In this document: in pieces, positions 34,266 through 45,640 of the stretch
Layout: each line of letters starts with the position of its first letter
Numbering within the stretch: position 1 is the stretch's first letter
DNA from: Capra hircus
Taxonomy: Eukaryota > Chordata > Mammalia > Artiodactyla > Bovidae
Length of the DNA: 64,000 nt
Direction: 5' to 3'
Assembly (NCBI RefSeq): GCF_001704415.2
Contig: NC_030814.1
Coordinates: 69,371,121 to 69,435,120, forward strand
Notes under the pieces: generated by a model
What the model was told of the DNA's origin: nothing
Databases searched by the model: none
The model's input: the letters and a program-made list of their open reading frames with translations, nothing else
Made by a program: the position numbers and the translations under genes

Positions 34266-36889
34266 CTGTGGGTAGGGTTGTATCAGTGGCTTGTCAAGGT
34301 TTCCTGGTTAGGGAAGCTTGTGTTGGTGTTCCGGTGGGTGGAGCTGGATTTCTTCTCTCTGGAGTGCAATGAAGTGACCAGTAATGGGTTATGAGATGTC
34401 AATGTGTTTCGAGTAACTTTGGGCAACCTGTATATTGAAGCTCGGGGCTGTGCTCCTGTGTTGCTGGAGAATTTGCATGATATGTCTTGCTCTGGAACTT
34501 GTTGGCCCTTGGGTGGTGTTTGGTTTCAGTGTAGGTATGGAGGCATTTGATGAGCTCCTGTCGATTAATGTTCCCTGGAGTTAGGAGTTCTCTGGTGTTC
34601 TCAGGATTTGGACTTAAGCCTCCTGCTTCTGGTTTTCAATCTTGTTTTTACAGTAGTCTCAAGACTTCTCCATCTATGAAGTACCATTGATAAAACGTCT
34701 AGGTTAAAGGTGAAAAATTTCTCCACCGTGAGGGACACCCAGAGTGGTTCATCGAGTTACATGGAGAAAAGAAGAGGGAGGAGGGAGTTAGATGTGAACC
34801 AAATGAGATGAGGTGGAATCAAAAGAGGAGAGAGCAAGCTAACCAGTAATCACTTCCTTATGTGCGCTCCACAGTCTGACCACTCAGAGATGTTCATGGA
34901 GTTATACAGAGAAGAGAAAGGGGAAGAAGAAGACAGAGGTGGCCAGGAGGATAAAGGGAGGAATCAAAAGGAAAGAGACAGATCCAGCCAGTAGTCAGTT
35001 CCCTAAGTGTTCTCCACCATCTGGAACACACAAAGAGATTCACAGAGTTGGGTACAGAAGAAAAGGGGGAGAGAGGAGACAGAGGTGACATGGTGGAGAA
35101 AAAGGAGAGTCCAAAGGGGGAGAGAGCAGTCAAGCCAGTAATCTTGCTCCCAAGTAAAAATGGGTACTGAAGATTGGGTTCTTAAAGGTACAAAATTGAT
35201 AACAAATCCCAAAAAGCAAAGATTAAAAATCTAGAGTAGAGGTCGGATTTTCAAAAATACAATATTAAAGAAAAGAAGGAAAAAAAGAAAAAAACAAAGT
35301 CAAAAAAATTATAAATTAATATATATATTATATATATGAAGTTTGCTTTTAAAAATAGGGTCTTTTTTTGCAAAGTAATAGTAGGTTATAAAAATGAAAA
35401 TTGAAGGAGTAATAGAGAACTTAAAAATTAAAAAAGAAAAAAATTATCATAAAAATAGCAAAAAATATATCTAGGACTTTCTCTGGTGTTGTTGTGGGCA
35501 GTGTGGGGTCAGTTCATTTTCAGATAGTTCCTTGGTCTGGCTTGTATTTCTCAAGATCTATAGGCCCTTCCTATGTAGTCGGTACTAACTACAGGGTTTT
35601 AATCTATTGCAGCTGTCACTTCCAAGGCAGTTCCCTCTGTTTTAGCTTCTTCTGTTTGCTGATCTCTTCAGTGTCTGATTTCCATCCTAACACAAGGGGG
35701 GCAGTGGTGGACACTTTTTTTAGGCTCACTTGTTCAGTCGCACTGTGGGGAGCGAGGGACGCTGCAAACAAATAACGCTGGCGTGTGCTCACTGTGCCTC
35801 AGCCATACTGGGCTTGCCCCTGCTCACAGCACATGTGCTCTCCCTGACCACACTGCTCAGGCTCTAGGCTGCTCCACAGAGAACCATCCAAGGTGGGCCC
35901 TGGGCTGCCTGCACCTCCCAGGTCTAAGCCGCTCAGGTTCAGACATTCAAGTAGTCCTCAGAGGCGCAGACTCAGTTGGACCTGCGTTTTGTGCCCTTCC
36001 CAGGTCCGAGCAGCTCAGGTGATGAGGTGTTTAGTGAGCGCAGTTGCAGCGACTTATCGCCTCCCCCATCCCTGCCACTCGGTTTTCTGGGTGTACAACC
36101 GGTGCACCTTCTCAGGCAGATGTTGACCGTCCAGAACACCAAGAAGTCTTAGTTAGCAAAGAAGCTTGCTTGCAGTTTGGTAGATAATGTCTCTCTGGGG
36201 CTGCGATTGCCTCCTTCCGGCTCTGGCTGCCTGTCACCGGAGGGGGATGGTCTGCAGCTGGCTATTTCTGTTTAGTCCTTTGTTCTGTACATGGGCCTGG
36301 CAGTGTCTTAGGTCAGGGCTGGCTTTTCGCGTGGTAGCTATCCCACAGTCTGGTTTGCTAGCCCAAGATAGTTCGCTCAGATTGCGTTCAGGCTCGGTCC
36401 TTACTCTCAGCAATGCAGCTGGCGCCTCCCTGCCCAGGGCCCGCTTGCTAGTGGCAGTGCAGGCATCTGCACTGCTTCTCCGCTGGGGGAGTTACCATTG
36501 GGCTCATAATCTGTGGGGTTTAATTATTTATTTATTTTTTCTCCCTGTTATGTTGCCCTGTGTGCTTCCAAGGCTCACCACAGACTTGGCAGTGAGTGTT
36601 TCCTCGTGTTTGGAAACTTCTCTCTTTTTAAGACTCCCTTTCCAGGATGAAGCTCCACCCCTACCTCTTTTGTCTCTGTTTTTTTGTCTTTTATATTTTG
36701 CGTACCTCCTTTCAAAGACAACGAGCTGCTTTTCTGGGTGCCAGATGTCCTCTGCCAGTATTCAGAAGCTGTTTTGTGAAATTTATTCAGCGTTTAAATG
36801 TTCTTTTGATGAATTTGTTGGGGAGAAAGTGGTCTCCCCATCCTATTCCTCAGCCATCTTAGGACCGCTAGCCCATATCTCTTATATTA

Positions 36890-37490
36890 TGCATTTTTCT
36901 TCATGCCAACAGAATGAAGAAGTTGTTAGGCCCCAAATCATATATAACTTTTAAAAAAGAATCATAAGCTGTGACAGTGTGACAAAAGAAAGATGCTAGG
37001 GTAAGGGACACTAAGTTGCAAAGCAGTGGTATTTTGATAGATTTATTTTAAAGTTTCATTTTGATATTAACTCCCAGATTCCACTGATAAGGGTTTTCTT
37101 CTCCTCCTGGGACTGGTAGACACCTTCCAAAGGGAAATATTATGACCTGCATTTAGATAGGAATGGAAAAGCCATGGAGTTTTTTGTGTGGCTGCTGTTT
37201 CTCAAGTGCTTAAAAGCTAAAAAAAAAAAAAAAAGGGGGGGGGATATTTTCTTATTCTGTTTATGGGGGTAATCTTTCTAAATACAATTCTTTGGCAGAG
37301 TGCATATCCATGTCTTCCTCCTTTTATCATATCATTTATCCCAATAATATTTTTTTTTCATTACAGAAAGCCAGAAGCTGTGGGTGGCTTTGAGTCATTC
37401 ATAAAGAATTTGTTACTTAATTTAACTACAATCTAATAATACATAAAGAAGTTTGCCTGTTCCATTTACTTACATTTATCTCGGTTTATT
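36890..37490. other. Intergenic sequence with an A(16)G(9) tract
   Basis: No gene. A run of 16 A (37219-37234) passes directly into 9 G (37235-37243). No repeat family recognised. Confidence 0.45.
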
Positions 37491-37491
37491 T

Positions 37492-37617
37492 TGGTTGTTG
37501 TTCAGTTTCTAAGTTGTGTCCAACTTTTTGCCACCACATGGACTGCAGTACACCAGTCTACCTTGTCCTTCACTATCTCTTGGAGTTTGCTCAAACTCAT
37601 GTCCATTGTATCAATGA
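37492..37617 (-). mobile_element. BovB 3' end fragment (antisense), diverged
   Basis: TTGTTGTTCAGTTTCTAAGT, ACATGGACTGCAGTACACCA and TTTGCTCAAACTCATGTCCA are the reversed BovB 3' end with many changes, so an older copy. Confidence 0.75.
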
Positions 37618-37726
37618 TCTCATATTTATATGTTTGTAAACTCTTTGGTCTTACTTTCAAAAACTGCAACAAGTGTGATTTCACTGGAAAGCAGTATACA
37701 TGTTAATATGCATCACATTTCCTATT

Positions 37727-37940
37727 GGCTTCCCTGGTAGGTCAGATGGTGAAAAATCTGCCTGCAGTGTGGGAGACCCAGATTCAATCCCTGGGTTGAG
37801 AAGATCCCCTGGAGAAAGGAATGGCTACCCACTCCAGTATTCTTGCCTCAAGAATTCCTTGGACAGAGGAGCCTGGGGGGCTACAGACCATGGGGTTGCA
37901 AAGAGTGGGACACAACTAAAGTGACTTAGCATGCATGCAC
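37727..37940 (+). mobile_element. Bov-tA SINE (sense)
   Basis: GGCTTCCCTGGTAGGTCAGA head, B-box-like GATTCAATCCC at about 37781, body CCCACTCCAGTATTCTTGCC, end ACTAAAGTGACTTAGCATGC. Confidence 0.88.
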
Positions 37941-39670
37941 TCTTTATAAAACAATGTGACAGCATATAGCAAAATGCAAACCTGAGTCAATAGAAAAAAG
38001 AGAAAAAGTAAAGAATAAAGTCAAACAATAATTAATTTTATTGTAAAAGTAGGAATATTTGATAAAATTTTGTAAAACATAAAGGAAATAAATATTTTAT
38101 AGATTTTGAGTTTATTTTTGTGTATGATGAGAGGGTGTGTTCTAACTTTATTGATTTACATGCAGCTTTTCCAACACCCTTTCCAACTTTTCCAACACCA
38201 TTTGCTGAAGAGACAGTCTTTCTGCCATTTTATATTCTTACCTCCTTTTTTGAAGTTTGTGATTTTATTTCTGATATCTCTATTCTGCTCCACTCATCCA
38301 TATGTTTGTTTTTGTGGCAATGTTATACTGTTTGATTAATGTATCTTTATAGCATTGTCAAGTATGGATGGGTTATGCCACCTACTTTGTTATTTTTCCC
38401 TTAGGATTACTTTGGTAATTTTGGGTCTTTTATGGTTTCATATAAATTTTAGGATCATTTTTTCTGGTTATGTGAAAACTGACAAGGATAATTTGATAGA
38501 GGTCACATTAAATCTGTAGATTGTTGTGAGTAATGTGGTCATTTTAACATTGTTAATTCTTGCAATCCAAGAGCTTGGGATATCTCTCCATTTCTTTGAG
38601 TCATCCTCAATTTCCTTTGTTAATGTTTTATAGTTACAGTACACAAGTATTTCACTTTCTTGTTCAGGTTTTTATTTTTGGTATGATCTTAAAAGATATT
38701 TTATTTTTATATTCCCCTTTTCCTATATCATTGTTAGTGTAAAGAAACTCAACTGATTTCTCTGTTAATCTTGTATCTTGCTACCTTTCTCAATTTATTT
38801 ATTACTAGTTCTAATGATTTTTGTGTGGAGTCTTTAATGTTTTCTATAGAAAGTACCATGTTATTTGCATATAATGACAATTTCACCTCTTCCTTTCTTT
38901 TTGGATACATTTATTTTCTTATCTGATGTACTAGAACTTCTAATACAATGTTGAATAGAAGTGATGACATTGGACACTTGTCATCCACAGTGATGGACAT
39001 TGCTGTCTTGTGCTAGATTTGTCTTGTACAAGGCATCTGGTCCTGGGGTTTTGTTTATAGGGAGTTTTTATTATTATTATTATTACAGATTCTATTTCAC
39101 TTCTAGACATCAGTCTGTTCAAATTACCTATTTCTTCTTGATTCAATTTTGGTGGGCTGTATACTGCTAGAAACTTGTCCATTTCTTCTAGATTGTTACA
39201 TTTGTTGGCATATAATCATTTTTAATATTCTCTTCTTTTAGTATTTTCATGATATTCGCCATTATTTCTCCCTTCCCCCCACCCTTTCTTTGTTTCTTTA
39301 TATTCACTTTCTTTTCCTCCTTTCGAGCCTGGCCAGAGGTTTGACAATTCTGTTTCCCTTTTCAAATAATAAGCTATTGGTTTTATTCATTTCTTCTATT
39401 ATTTTTTTCTCTACTTTATTTCCTCTCTCATAGTCATTATTTCCTTTGTTTTTCTGACTTTAAGTTTTGTTTGTTCTTTAGCTTTTTAGGTGGGAGGTTA
39501 GGTTGCTTATTTGAGGTTTTTTGTTTGTTTGTTTTCTGAGGATACCTTGTATTACTAAGAATTTCCCTGTAAGGGGAAGTTTTGCTGCATCACATAGATT
39601 TTATGAGGTTCTGTTTTCACTATCATTTGTCTCTAGCTATTTTTAAATTTCCTCTTTGATTTCATCATTG

Positions 39671-39774
39671 TGCATGCTCAATTGTGTTCAACCATTTATA
39701 ACCCCATGGACTGTAGCACACTATGCTCTTTTGTCCATGAATTTTCCAGACAAGAATACTGGAATGGGTTGCCA
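39671..39774 (-). mobile_element. Bov-tA/Bov-A fragment (antisense)
   Basis: TGCATGCTCAATTGTGTTCA to CAAGAATACTGGAATGGGTT. Perfect 10-bp target-site duplication TTCATCATTG at 39661-39670 and 39775-39784. Confidence 0.88.
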
Positions 39775-40235
39775 TTCATCATTGACCCATTGGTTTTCTA
39801 GTAGCATATTGTTTTGTTTTCAGGCAATGTTTTGGGATTTTTCCCTCATTTCTTTCTTTCTTTTTCTTTTTTCCCTGTGGCTTATTTCTAGTTTCAGGAC
39901 ATTGTCATCAGAAAATATGCTTAAAATAAATTCCATACACTTAAATTATTTGAGATTTATATTGTGCCCTAGTATATAGTCAATCCTAGAGAATGTTCCA
40001 TTGTACTTGAAAAGAACATGTGTTTGGGGGGGGATTTGGATGAAGTGTACTGAAAATATTGATTAAGTCTAACTATTCTATAGTTTCATTTGAGTCTGGT
40101 TGCCTTACTGATTTTCTTTCTAGAATGAATCTGTTCATTGATGTGAGTGGAGTATTAAAGTCTCTTTCAATTTTTTCAACTTCTCCCTTTATATCTGTTA
40201 GTATTTATTTTATGTATTTGGGTGCTTCTGTATTA

Positions 40236-40375
40236 GATCCTGGAGAAGGGAATGGCAACCCATTCCAGTATTCTTGCCTGGAGAATCTCATGGACGGAGG
40301 AGCCTGGTGGGCTGCAGTCCATGGGGTCGCTAAGAGTTGGATACAACTGAAGTGACTTAGCACCAGCAGCAGCAG
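40236..40375 (+). mobile_element. Bov-A2-type SINE (sense)
   Basis: GATCCTGGAGAAGGGAATGG through ACAACTGAAGTGACTTAGCA with (AGC)n tail, inside the old LINE-1. Confidence 0.88.
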
Positions 40376-40513
40376 TGTACATTTGTGGAAAATTATGAAT
40401 ATCGTATCCTTTATTGATCAGAATTCTCTAATAGAAATAATTTAAACAGCTTGTTAATAGCAGAATAAAAAAGAAAATCCTACTTCCTAACTTCAGCTTT
40501 AATCTTCTTTTCA

Positions 40514-41446
40514 TTACTCCACTGCTTCTAACATTCCACAGGACTTTACTAGAGCTGATTTAATGTCCTTATTCTTCAGACAATAGATAACAGGGTTCAA
40601 GATTGGGGGTGCCACAGAATAGAACACAGACACCAGCAAGTCTAGAAGAGAAGGATTGTTGGATGGTGGCTTTAAATAAGCAACAGCACCCATTAAAAGG
40701 AATGCACTCACAACAATGAGGTGACGCAGGCAGGTAGCAAAGGCTTTGGACTGGTTCACTCTGGTTCGGATCCTCAACAGAGTGGAAAAAATATACACAT
40801 AGGAGAGTACAATGCAAACTAAACATGAAAATGCGTAACAGACTCCAATGGGCACGCTGACAGTAACAGTTGTGTGTTCTTGAGAACAAGTGAGTTTTAG
40901 TAAGGCAAGAACATCACAAAAGAACTGATGTATCTTATTGGACCCACAAAAATTCAAAGAGAATGTCCTAGTGGAGTATAGTATTCCCAAGGATCCACCA
41001 TTGAACCAGGACACAGCCATCAACTAGACAAAGGTCCTTTTGATCATGACAGCCTCATAATGCAGAGGGCAACAGATGGCAACATAGCAGTCATAGGACA
41101 TCACACTGAGGATACCAGTCTCTGACCCAGCCATTAGTACTAACAGGAAAAGCTGTAACACGCATTCCAGGTAAGAGATGGATTCAGTAAAGGTGATGCA
41201 GCTGAAAATAAATTTGGGGACGGTGGTAGAAATAAGGCACAGATCTAAAAAGGACAAATGCCTGAGGAAAAACTACACTGGTGTGTGGAGGTGTTGGGAA
41301 AGAATTGTGAGGGAAATAATAATTAAATTCTCCAACATAGATACTAGGTAGATCAGTGAGAAGACCCCAGCCTGCAGCCTCAGTAGCATCTGATTCTGAG
41401 TAAATCTCACAAGCATGAATTCCATTGTCAGTGTTTGAGTCACCAT
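40514..41446 (-). pseudogene. Olfactory receptor family 14-type pseudogene
   Basis: A full-length OR reading frame of 310 codons with no frameshift but two in-frame TAG stops: codon 58 (41273-41275), where TPMY normally has its Tyr, and codon 141 (41024-41026) in helix 4. The rest is well kept: LSFLDLCLIS, the conserved Cys at 95, FCGSNKIHQFFCD, SYVYIFSTLLRI, KAFATCLRHL and PPILNPVIYCLKNKDIKSAL. FLDLCLIS and IYCLKNKDIKSAL are typical of family 14 (old names OR5AX/5AT). Other lesions: the DRY-type motif reads YDCYVAIC (Arg to Cys at 120), the helix 1 Gly-Asn is Glu-Asn, and no N-terminal NXS/T site is seen. Start taken at the ATG 41444-41446, which gives the usual length. Read-through alone would not restore the Arg. 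Confidence 0.9.
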
Positions 41447-41509
41447 ATTTTAAAAGTATAAGCCACCTAAAAATAAAGAAAAATTATATTAATATAACAT
41501 GAAATGTCT

Positions 41510-41655
41510 GTTGTTTCTTTTCTTTTTTTTTTTTTTTAGGATGGCAGCCATAACTTTTTTTTTTTTTTAGTTTTTTTTAAATTTTTTTTAAATTTTAAAA
41601 TCTTTAATTCTTACATGCATTCCCAAACATGAACCCCCCTCCCTTATTTTTGAAA
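41510..41655 (-). mobile_element. LINE-1 3' tail fragment with T-rich tracts (antisense)
   Basis: Two poly-T runs (about 41520-41537 and 41559-41572), then CTTTAATTCTTACATGCATT, CCCAAACATGAACCCCCCTC: a reversed LINE-1 3' end related to but different from the copies at 6600 and 29085. Confidence 0.6.
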
Positions 41656-41764
41656 TATATATTCTTTAGCATTATGTGCTAAACAGAAAGTTTTTAAGTG
41701 CCACATTCATAGTCATAATTATAGCTGGCTTAGGTATAAAATTATCTGTATTACAATTCAATAT

Positions 41765-41963
41765 GGGGTTTCAGAGTGGCACTAGTGATAAAGACAATGC
41801 AGGTAAGATGTAAGACATGCTGGTTCAAACCCTGGATCTGGAAGCTCCGTTGGAGAAGGGAAAGGCTAATCACTCCAGTATTCTTGCCTGCAGAAACCCA
41901 TGGACCAAGTTCATAGGGTCACATAGAGTCAGACACACTTGAAGCGACTTAGTATGGCACAAC
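41765..41963 (+). mobile_element. Diverged tRNA-Glu SINE, Bov-tA type (sense)
   Basis: Decayed head (TGGTTCAAACCCTGG at about 41821) and body (CACTCCAGTATTCTTGCC). Flanked by ACAATTCAATAT (41753-41764) and ACAGTTCAATAT (41964-41975), a 12-bp target-site duplication with one mismatch. Confidence 0.88.
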
Positions 41964-41975
41964 ACAGTTCAATAT

Positions 41976-44900
41976 CAGTCAGTCAGTCCAGTCGCACAGT
42001 CCTGTCCGACTCTTTGCCACCCCATGAATCGCAGCACGCCAGGCCTCCCTGTCCATCACCAACTCCGGAAATTCACTCAAACTCATGTCCATTGAGTCAG
42101 TGATACCATCCAACCATCTCATCCTCTGTCATCCCCTTCTCCTCCTGGCCCCAATTCCTCCCAGCATCAGGGTCTTTTCCAATGAGTCAACTCTTCACAT
42201 GAGGTGGCCAAAGTACTGGACTTTCAGTTTAGTTTCATCATTAGTTTCAGTTTCATCATTCCTTCCAAAGAAATCCCAGGGCTTATCTCCTTCAGAATGG
42301 ACTGGTTGGAACTCCTTGCAGTCCAAGGGACTCTCAAGAGTTTTCTCCAACACCACAGTTCAAAAGCATCAGTTCTTTGGTGTTCAGCTTTCTTTACAGA
42401 CCAACTCTAACATCCATACATGACCACAGGAAAAACCATAGCCTTAACTAGACGGACCTTTGTTGGCAAAGTAATGTCTCTGCTTTTGAATATGCCCTCT
42501 TGGTTGGTCATAACTTTTCTTCGAAGGAGTAAGCGTCTTTTAATTTCATGGCTGCCATCAACATCTGCAGTGATTTTGGAGCCCAAAAAAATAAAGTCTG
42601 ACACTGTTTCCACTATTTTCCCATCTATTTCCCATGAAGTGATGGGACCAGATGCCATGATCTTCGTTTTCTGAATGTGGAGCTTTAAGCCAACTTTTTC
42701 ACTCTCCTCTTTCACTTTCATCAAGAAGCTTTTTAGTTCCTCCTCACTTTCTGCCATGAAGGTAGTGTTATCAGCATATCTGAGGTTATTGATATTTTTC
42801 CCGTCAATCTTGATTTCAGCTTGTGCTTCTTCCAGTCCAGCGTTTCTCATGATGTGCTCTGCATGTAAGTTAAAGAGCAGGGTGACAACATACAGCCTTC
42901 ATGTACTCCTTTTCCCATTTGGAACCAGTCTGTTATTCCATGTCCAGTTCTAACTGTTGCTTCCTGACCTGCATATAGGTTTCTCAAGAGGCAAGTCAAG
43001 TGGTCTGGTATTCTCATCTCCTTCAGAATTTTCCACAGTTTCTTGTGATCCACAGAGTCAAAGGTTTTGGCATAGTCAATAAAGCAGAAATAGATGTTTT
43101 TCTGGAACTCTCTTGCTTTTTCCATGATCCAGCGGATGTTGGCAATTTGATTTCTGGTTCCTCTGCCTTTTCTAAAACCAGCTTGAACATCAGGAAGTTC
43201 ACAGTTCATGTATTGCTGAAGCCTGGCTTGGAGAATTTTGGGCATGACTTACTAGCGTGTGAGATGAGTGCAATTGTGTGGTAGTTTGAGCATTCTTTGG
43301 CATTGCCTTTCTTTGGGATTGGAATGAAAAGTGACCTTTTCCAGTCCTGTGGCCACTGCTGAGTTTTCCAAATTTTCTGGCATACTGAGTGCAGCACTCT
43401 CACAGCATCATCTTTCAGGATTTGAAAGAGCTCAAATGGAATGCCATCACCTCCACTAGCTTTGCTCGTAGTGATGCTTCCTAAGGCCTACTTGACTTCA
43501 CACTCCAGGATGTTTGGCTCTAGGTGAGTGATCACACCATCGTAATTATCTTGGTTGTGAGGAACTTTTTTGTACAGTTCTTCTGTGTATTCTTGCCACC
43601 TCTTCTTAATATCTTCTGCTTCTGTCAGGTCCATACCATTTCTGTCCTTTATCAAGCCCATCTTTGCATGAAATGCTCCCTTGGTGTCTCTAATTTTCTT
43701 GAAGTGATCTCTAGTCTTTCCCATTCTGTTCTTTTCCTCTATTTCTTTGCATTGATCCCTGAAGAAGGCTTTCTTATCTCTTCTTGCTATTCTTTGGAAC
43801 TTTGCATTCAGATGCTTATATCTTTCCTTTTCTCCTTTGCTTTTCAGTTCTCATCTTTTCACAGCTATTTGTAAGGCCTCCTCAGACAGCCATTTTGCTT
43901 TTTTTCATTTCTTTTCCATGGGGATGGTCTTGATCCCTGTCTCCTGTACAATGTCACGAACCTCAGTCCATAGTTCATCAGGCACTCTATCTATCAGATC
44001 TAGTGCCTTAAATCTATTTCTCACTTCCACTGTATAATCATAAGGGATTTGATTTAGGTCATACCTGAATGGTCAAGTGCTTTTCCCTACTTTCTTCAAT
44101 TTAAGTCTGAATTTGCCAATAAGGAGTTCATGATCTGAACCACAATCAGCTCCTGGTCTTGTTTTTGTTGACTATAGAGCTTCTCCATCTTTGGCTGCCA
44201 AGAACATAATCAATCTGATTTTGGTTTTGACCATCTGGTGATGTCCATGTGTAGAGTCTTGTCTTGTGTTGTTGGAAGAGGGTGTTTGCTATGACCAGAG
44301 CAGTTTCTTGGCAAAACTGTATTAGTCTTTGCCCTGCTTCATTCCATATTCCAAGGCCAAATTTTCCTGTTACTCCAGGTGTTTCTTGACTTCCTACTTT
44401 TGCATTCCAGTCCCCTATAATGAAAAGGACATCTTTTTTGGGGTGTTAGTCCTAAAAGGTCTTATAGGTCTTCTTAAAACTGTTCAACTTCAGCTTCTTC
44501 AGCATTATTGGTCAGGTCATAGACTTGGATAACTGTGATATTGAATGGTTTGCCTTGGAGACGATCAGAGATCATTCTGTCGTTTTTGAGATTGCATCCA
44601 ATTACTGCATTTCAGACTCTTGTTAACCATGGTGGCTACTCCATTTCTTCTGAGGGATTCCTGCCCGCAGTAGTAGATATAATGGTCATCTGAGTTACAT
44701 TCACCCATTTCGGTCCACTTTAGTTCGCTGATTCCTAAAATGTCGACGTTCACTCTTGCCATCTCCTGTTTGACCACATCCAATTTGCCTTGATTCATGG
44801 ACCTGACATTCCAGGTTCCTATGCAATATTGCTCTTTACAGCATCGTACCTTGCTTCTATCACCAGTCCCATCCACACCTGGGGATTGTTTTCGCTTTGG

Positions 44901-45630
44901 CTCCATCCCTTCATTCTTTCTGCTTTGGCTCCATCCCTTCATTCTTTCTAGAGTTATTTCTCCACTGATCTCCAGTAGCATATTGGGCACCTACTGACCT
45001 GGAGAGTTCCTCTTTCAGTATCCTATCATTTTGCCTTTTCATACTCCTCATGGTGTTCTCAAGGCAAGAATACTGAAGTTGTTTGCCATTCCCTACTCCA
45101 GTGGACCACACTGTGTCAGACCTCTCCACCATGACCCGCCTGTCTTGGATGACCACACAGGGCATGGCTTAGTTTCAGTGAGTTAGACATGGCTGTGGTC
45201 CTAGTGTGACCAGATTGACTAGTTTTCTGTGATTATGGTTTCAGTGTGTCTGCTCTCTGATGTCCTCTTGCAATACCTACTGTCTTATTTGAGTTTCTCT
45301 TACCTTGGTGTGGGGTATCTCTTCACGGCTGCCCCAGCAAAGTGCAGCCACTGCTTCTTACCTTGGATGAGGGGTATCTCCTCACCACTGCTCCTCCTGA
45401 CCTTGAACGTGGAATAGCTCCTCTAGGCCCTCCTGCGCCTGCACAGCCACCGCTCCTTGGACATGGGGTTGCTCCTCCCGACTGCTGCCCCTGGCCTCGG
45501 ACGTGGGGTAGCTCCTCTTGGCCGTTGCCCCTCGGGCATGTGGTCCTCCTGGCCTCTGCCCCTGACCTCGGACATGGGGTAGCTCCTCTCGGCCGTGCTC
45601 TGTGCATCATCGCAGCCACCCGCACTCAGT
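41976..45630 (-). mobile_element. Nearly full-length BovB LINE (antisense), about 3.65 kb
   Basis: Runs from the reversed 3' end (CAGTCAGTCAGTCCAGTCGC) to a GC-rich 5' end at about 45310-45630, with endonuclease and RT between. Endonuclease signature on the minus strand at 44565-44990: GTWNVRSMNQGKLDVVK and LKWTEMGE. RT at 42847-43245 (FIDYAKTFDSVDHKKLW) and 42407-42850; the catalytic box is YADN instead of YADD. A perfect 28-bp direct duplication (44894-44921 and 44922-44949) shifts the frame near the endonuclease start. It is the most complete BovB in the window but inactive. Confidence 0.92.
44894..44949. repeat. 28-bp perfect tandem duplication inside BovB
   Basis: The unit GCTTTGGCTCCATCCCTTCA plus 8 more bases occurs twice back to back. 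28 is not a multiple of 3, so it breaks the BovB frame. Confidence 0.95.
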
Positions 45631-45640
45631 ATAACTTAAC

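Larger units (their letters stand above)
29053..36872 (-). mobile_element. Nearly full-length bovine LINE-1 (antisense), about 7.8 kb
   Basis: The 3' end with its T-rich (reversed poly-A) start is at 29053; the 5' end, reading GGTCCTAAGATGGCTGAGGA on the minus strand, is near 36865. Between them lie the 3' UTR, ORF2 (29419-33229), ORF1 (33281-34265) and a 2.6-kb 5' UTR that turns GC-rich at about 35700-36500. Both ORFs are broken by stops and frameshifts. Flanks CATATGTCTCT (29047-29057) and CATATCTCT (36873-36881) may be a damaged target-site duplication. It lies between the OR6-like gene and the OR14 pseudogene and is antisense to the window. Confidence 0.9.
38100..40435 (-). mobile_element. 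Old LINE-1 (antisense), ORF2 remnant
   Basis: Reversed LINE-1 ORF2 from the C-terminal region to the endonuclease region, more diverged than the copy at 29-36.9 kb. A minus-strand piece at 38940-39182 keeps the linker NQEEIGNLNRL and SEIESVI before a (TAA)n-like expansion (39069-39084). Two SINEs interrupt it (39671-39774 and 40236-40375). It ends about 80 bp from the OR14 pseudogene stop. Confidence 0.7.

Noticed and set aside
36187..36954. 255-codon plus-strand frame in GC-rich sequence
   Set aside because: It lies antisense to the LINE-1 5' UTR and runs past the element end; no domain is visible.
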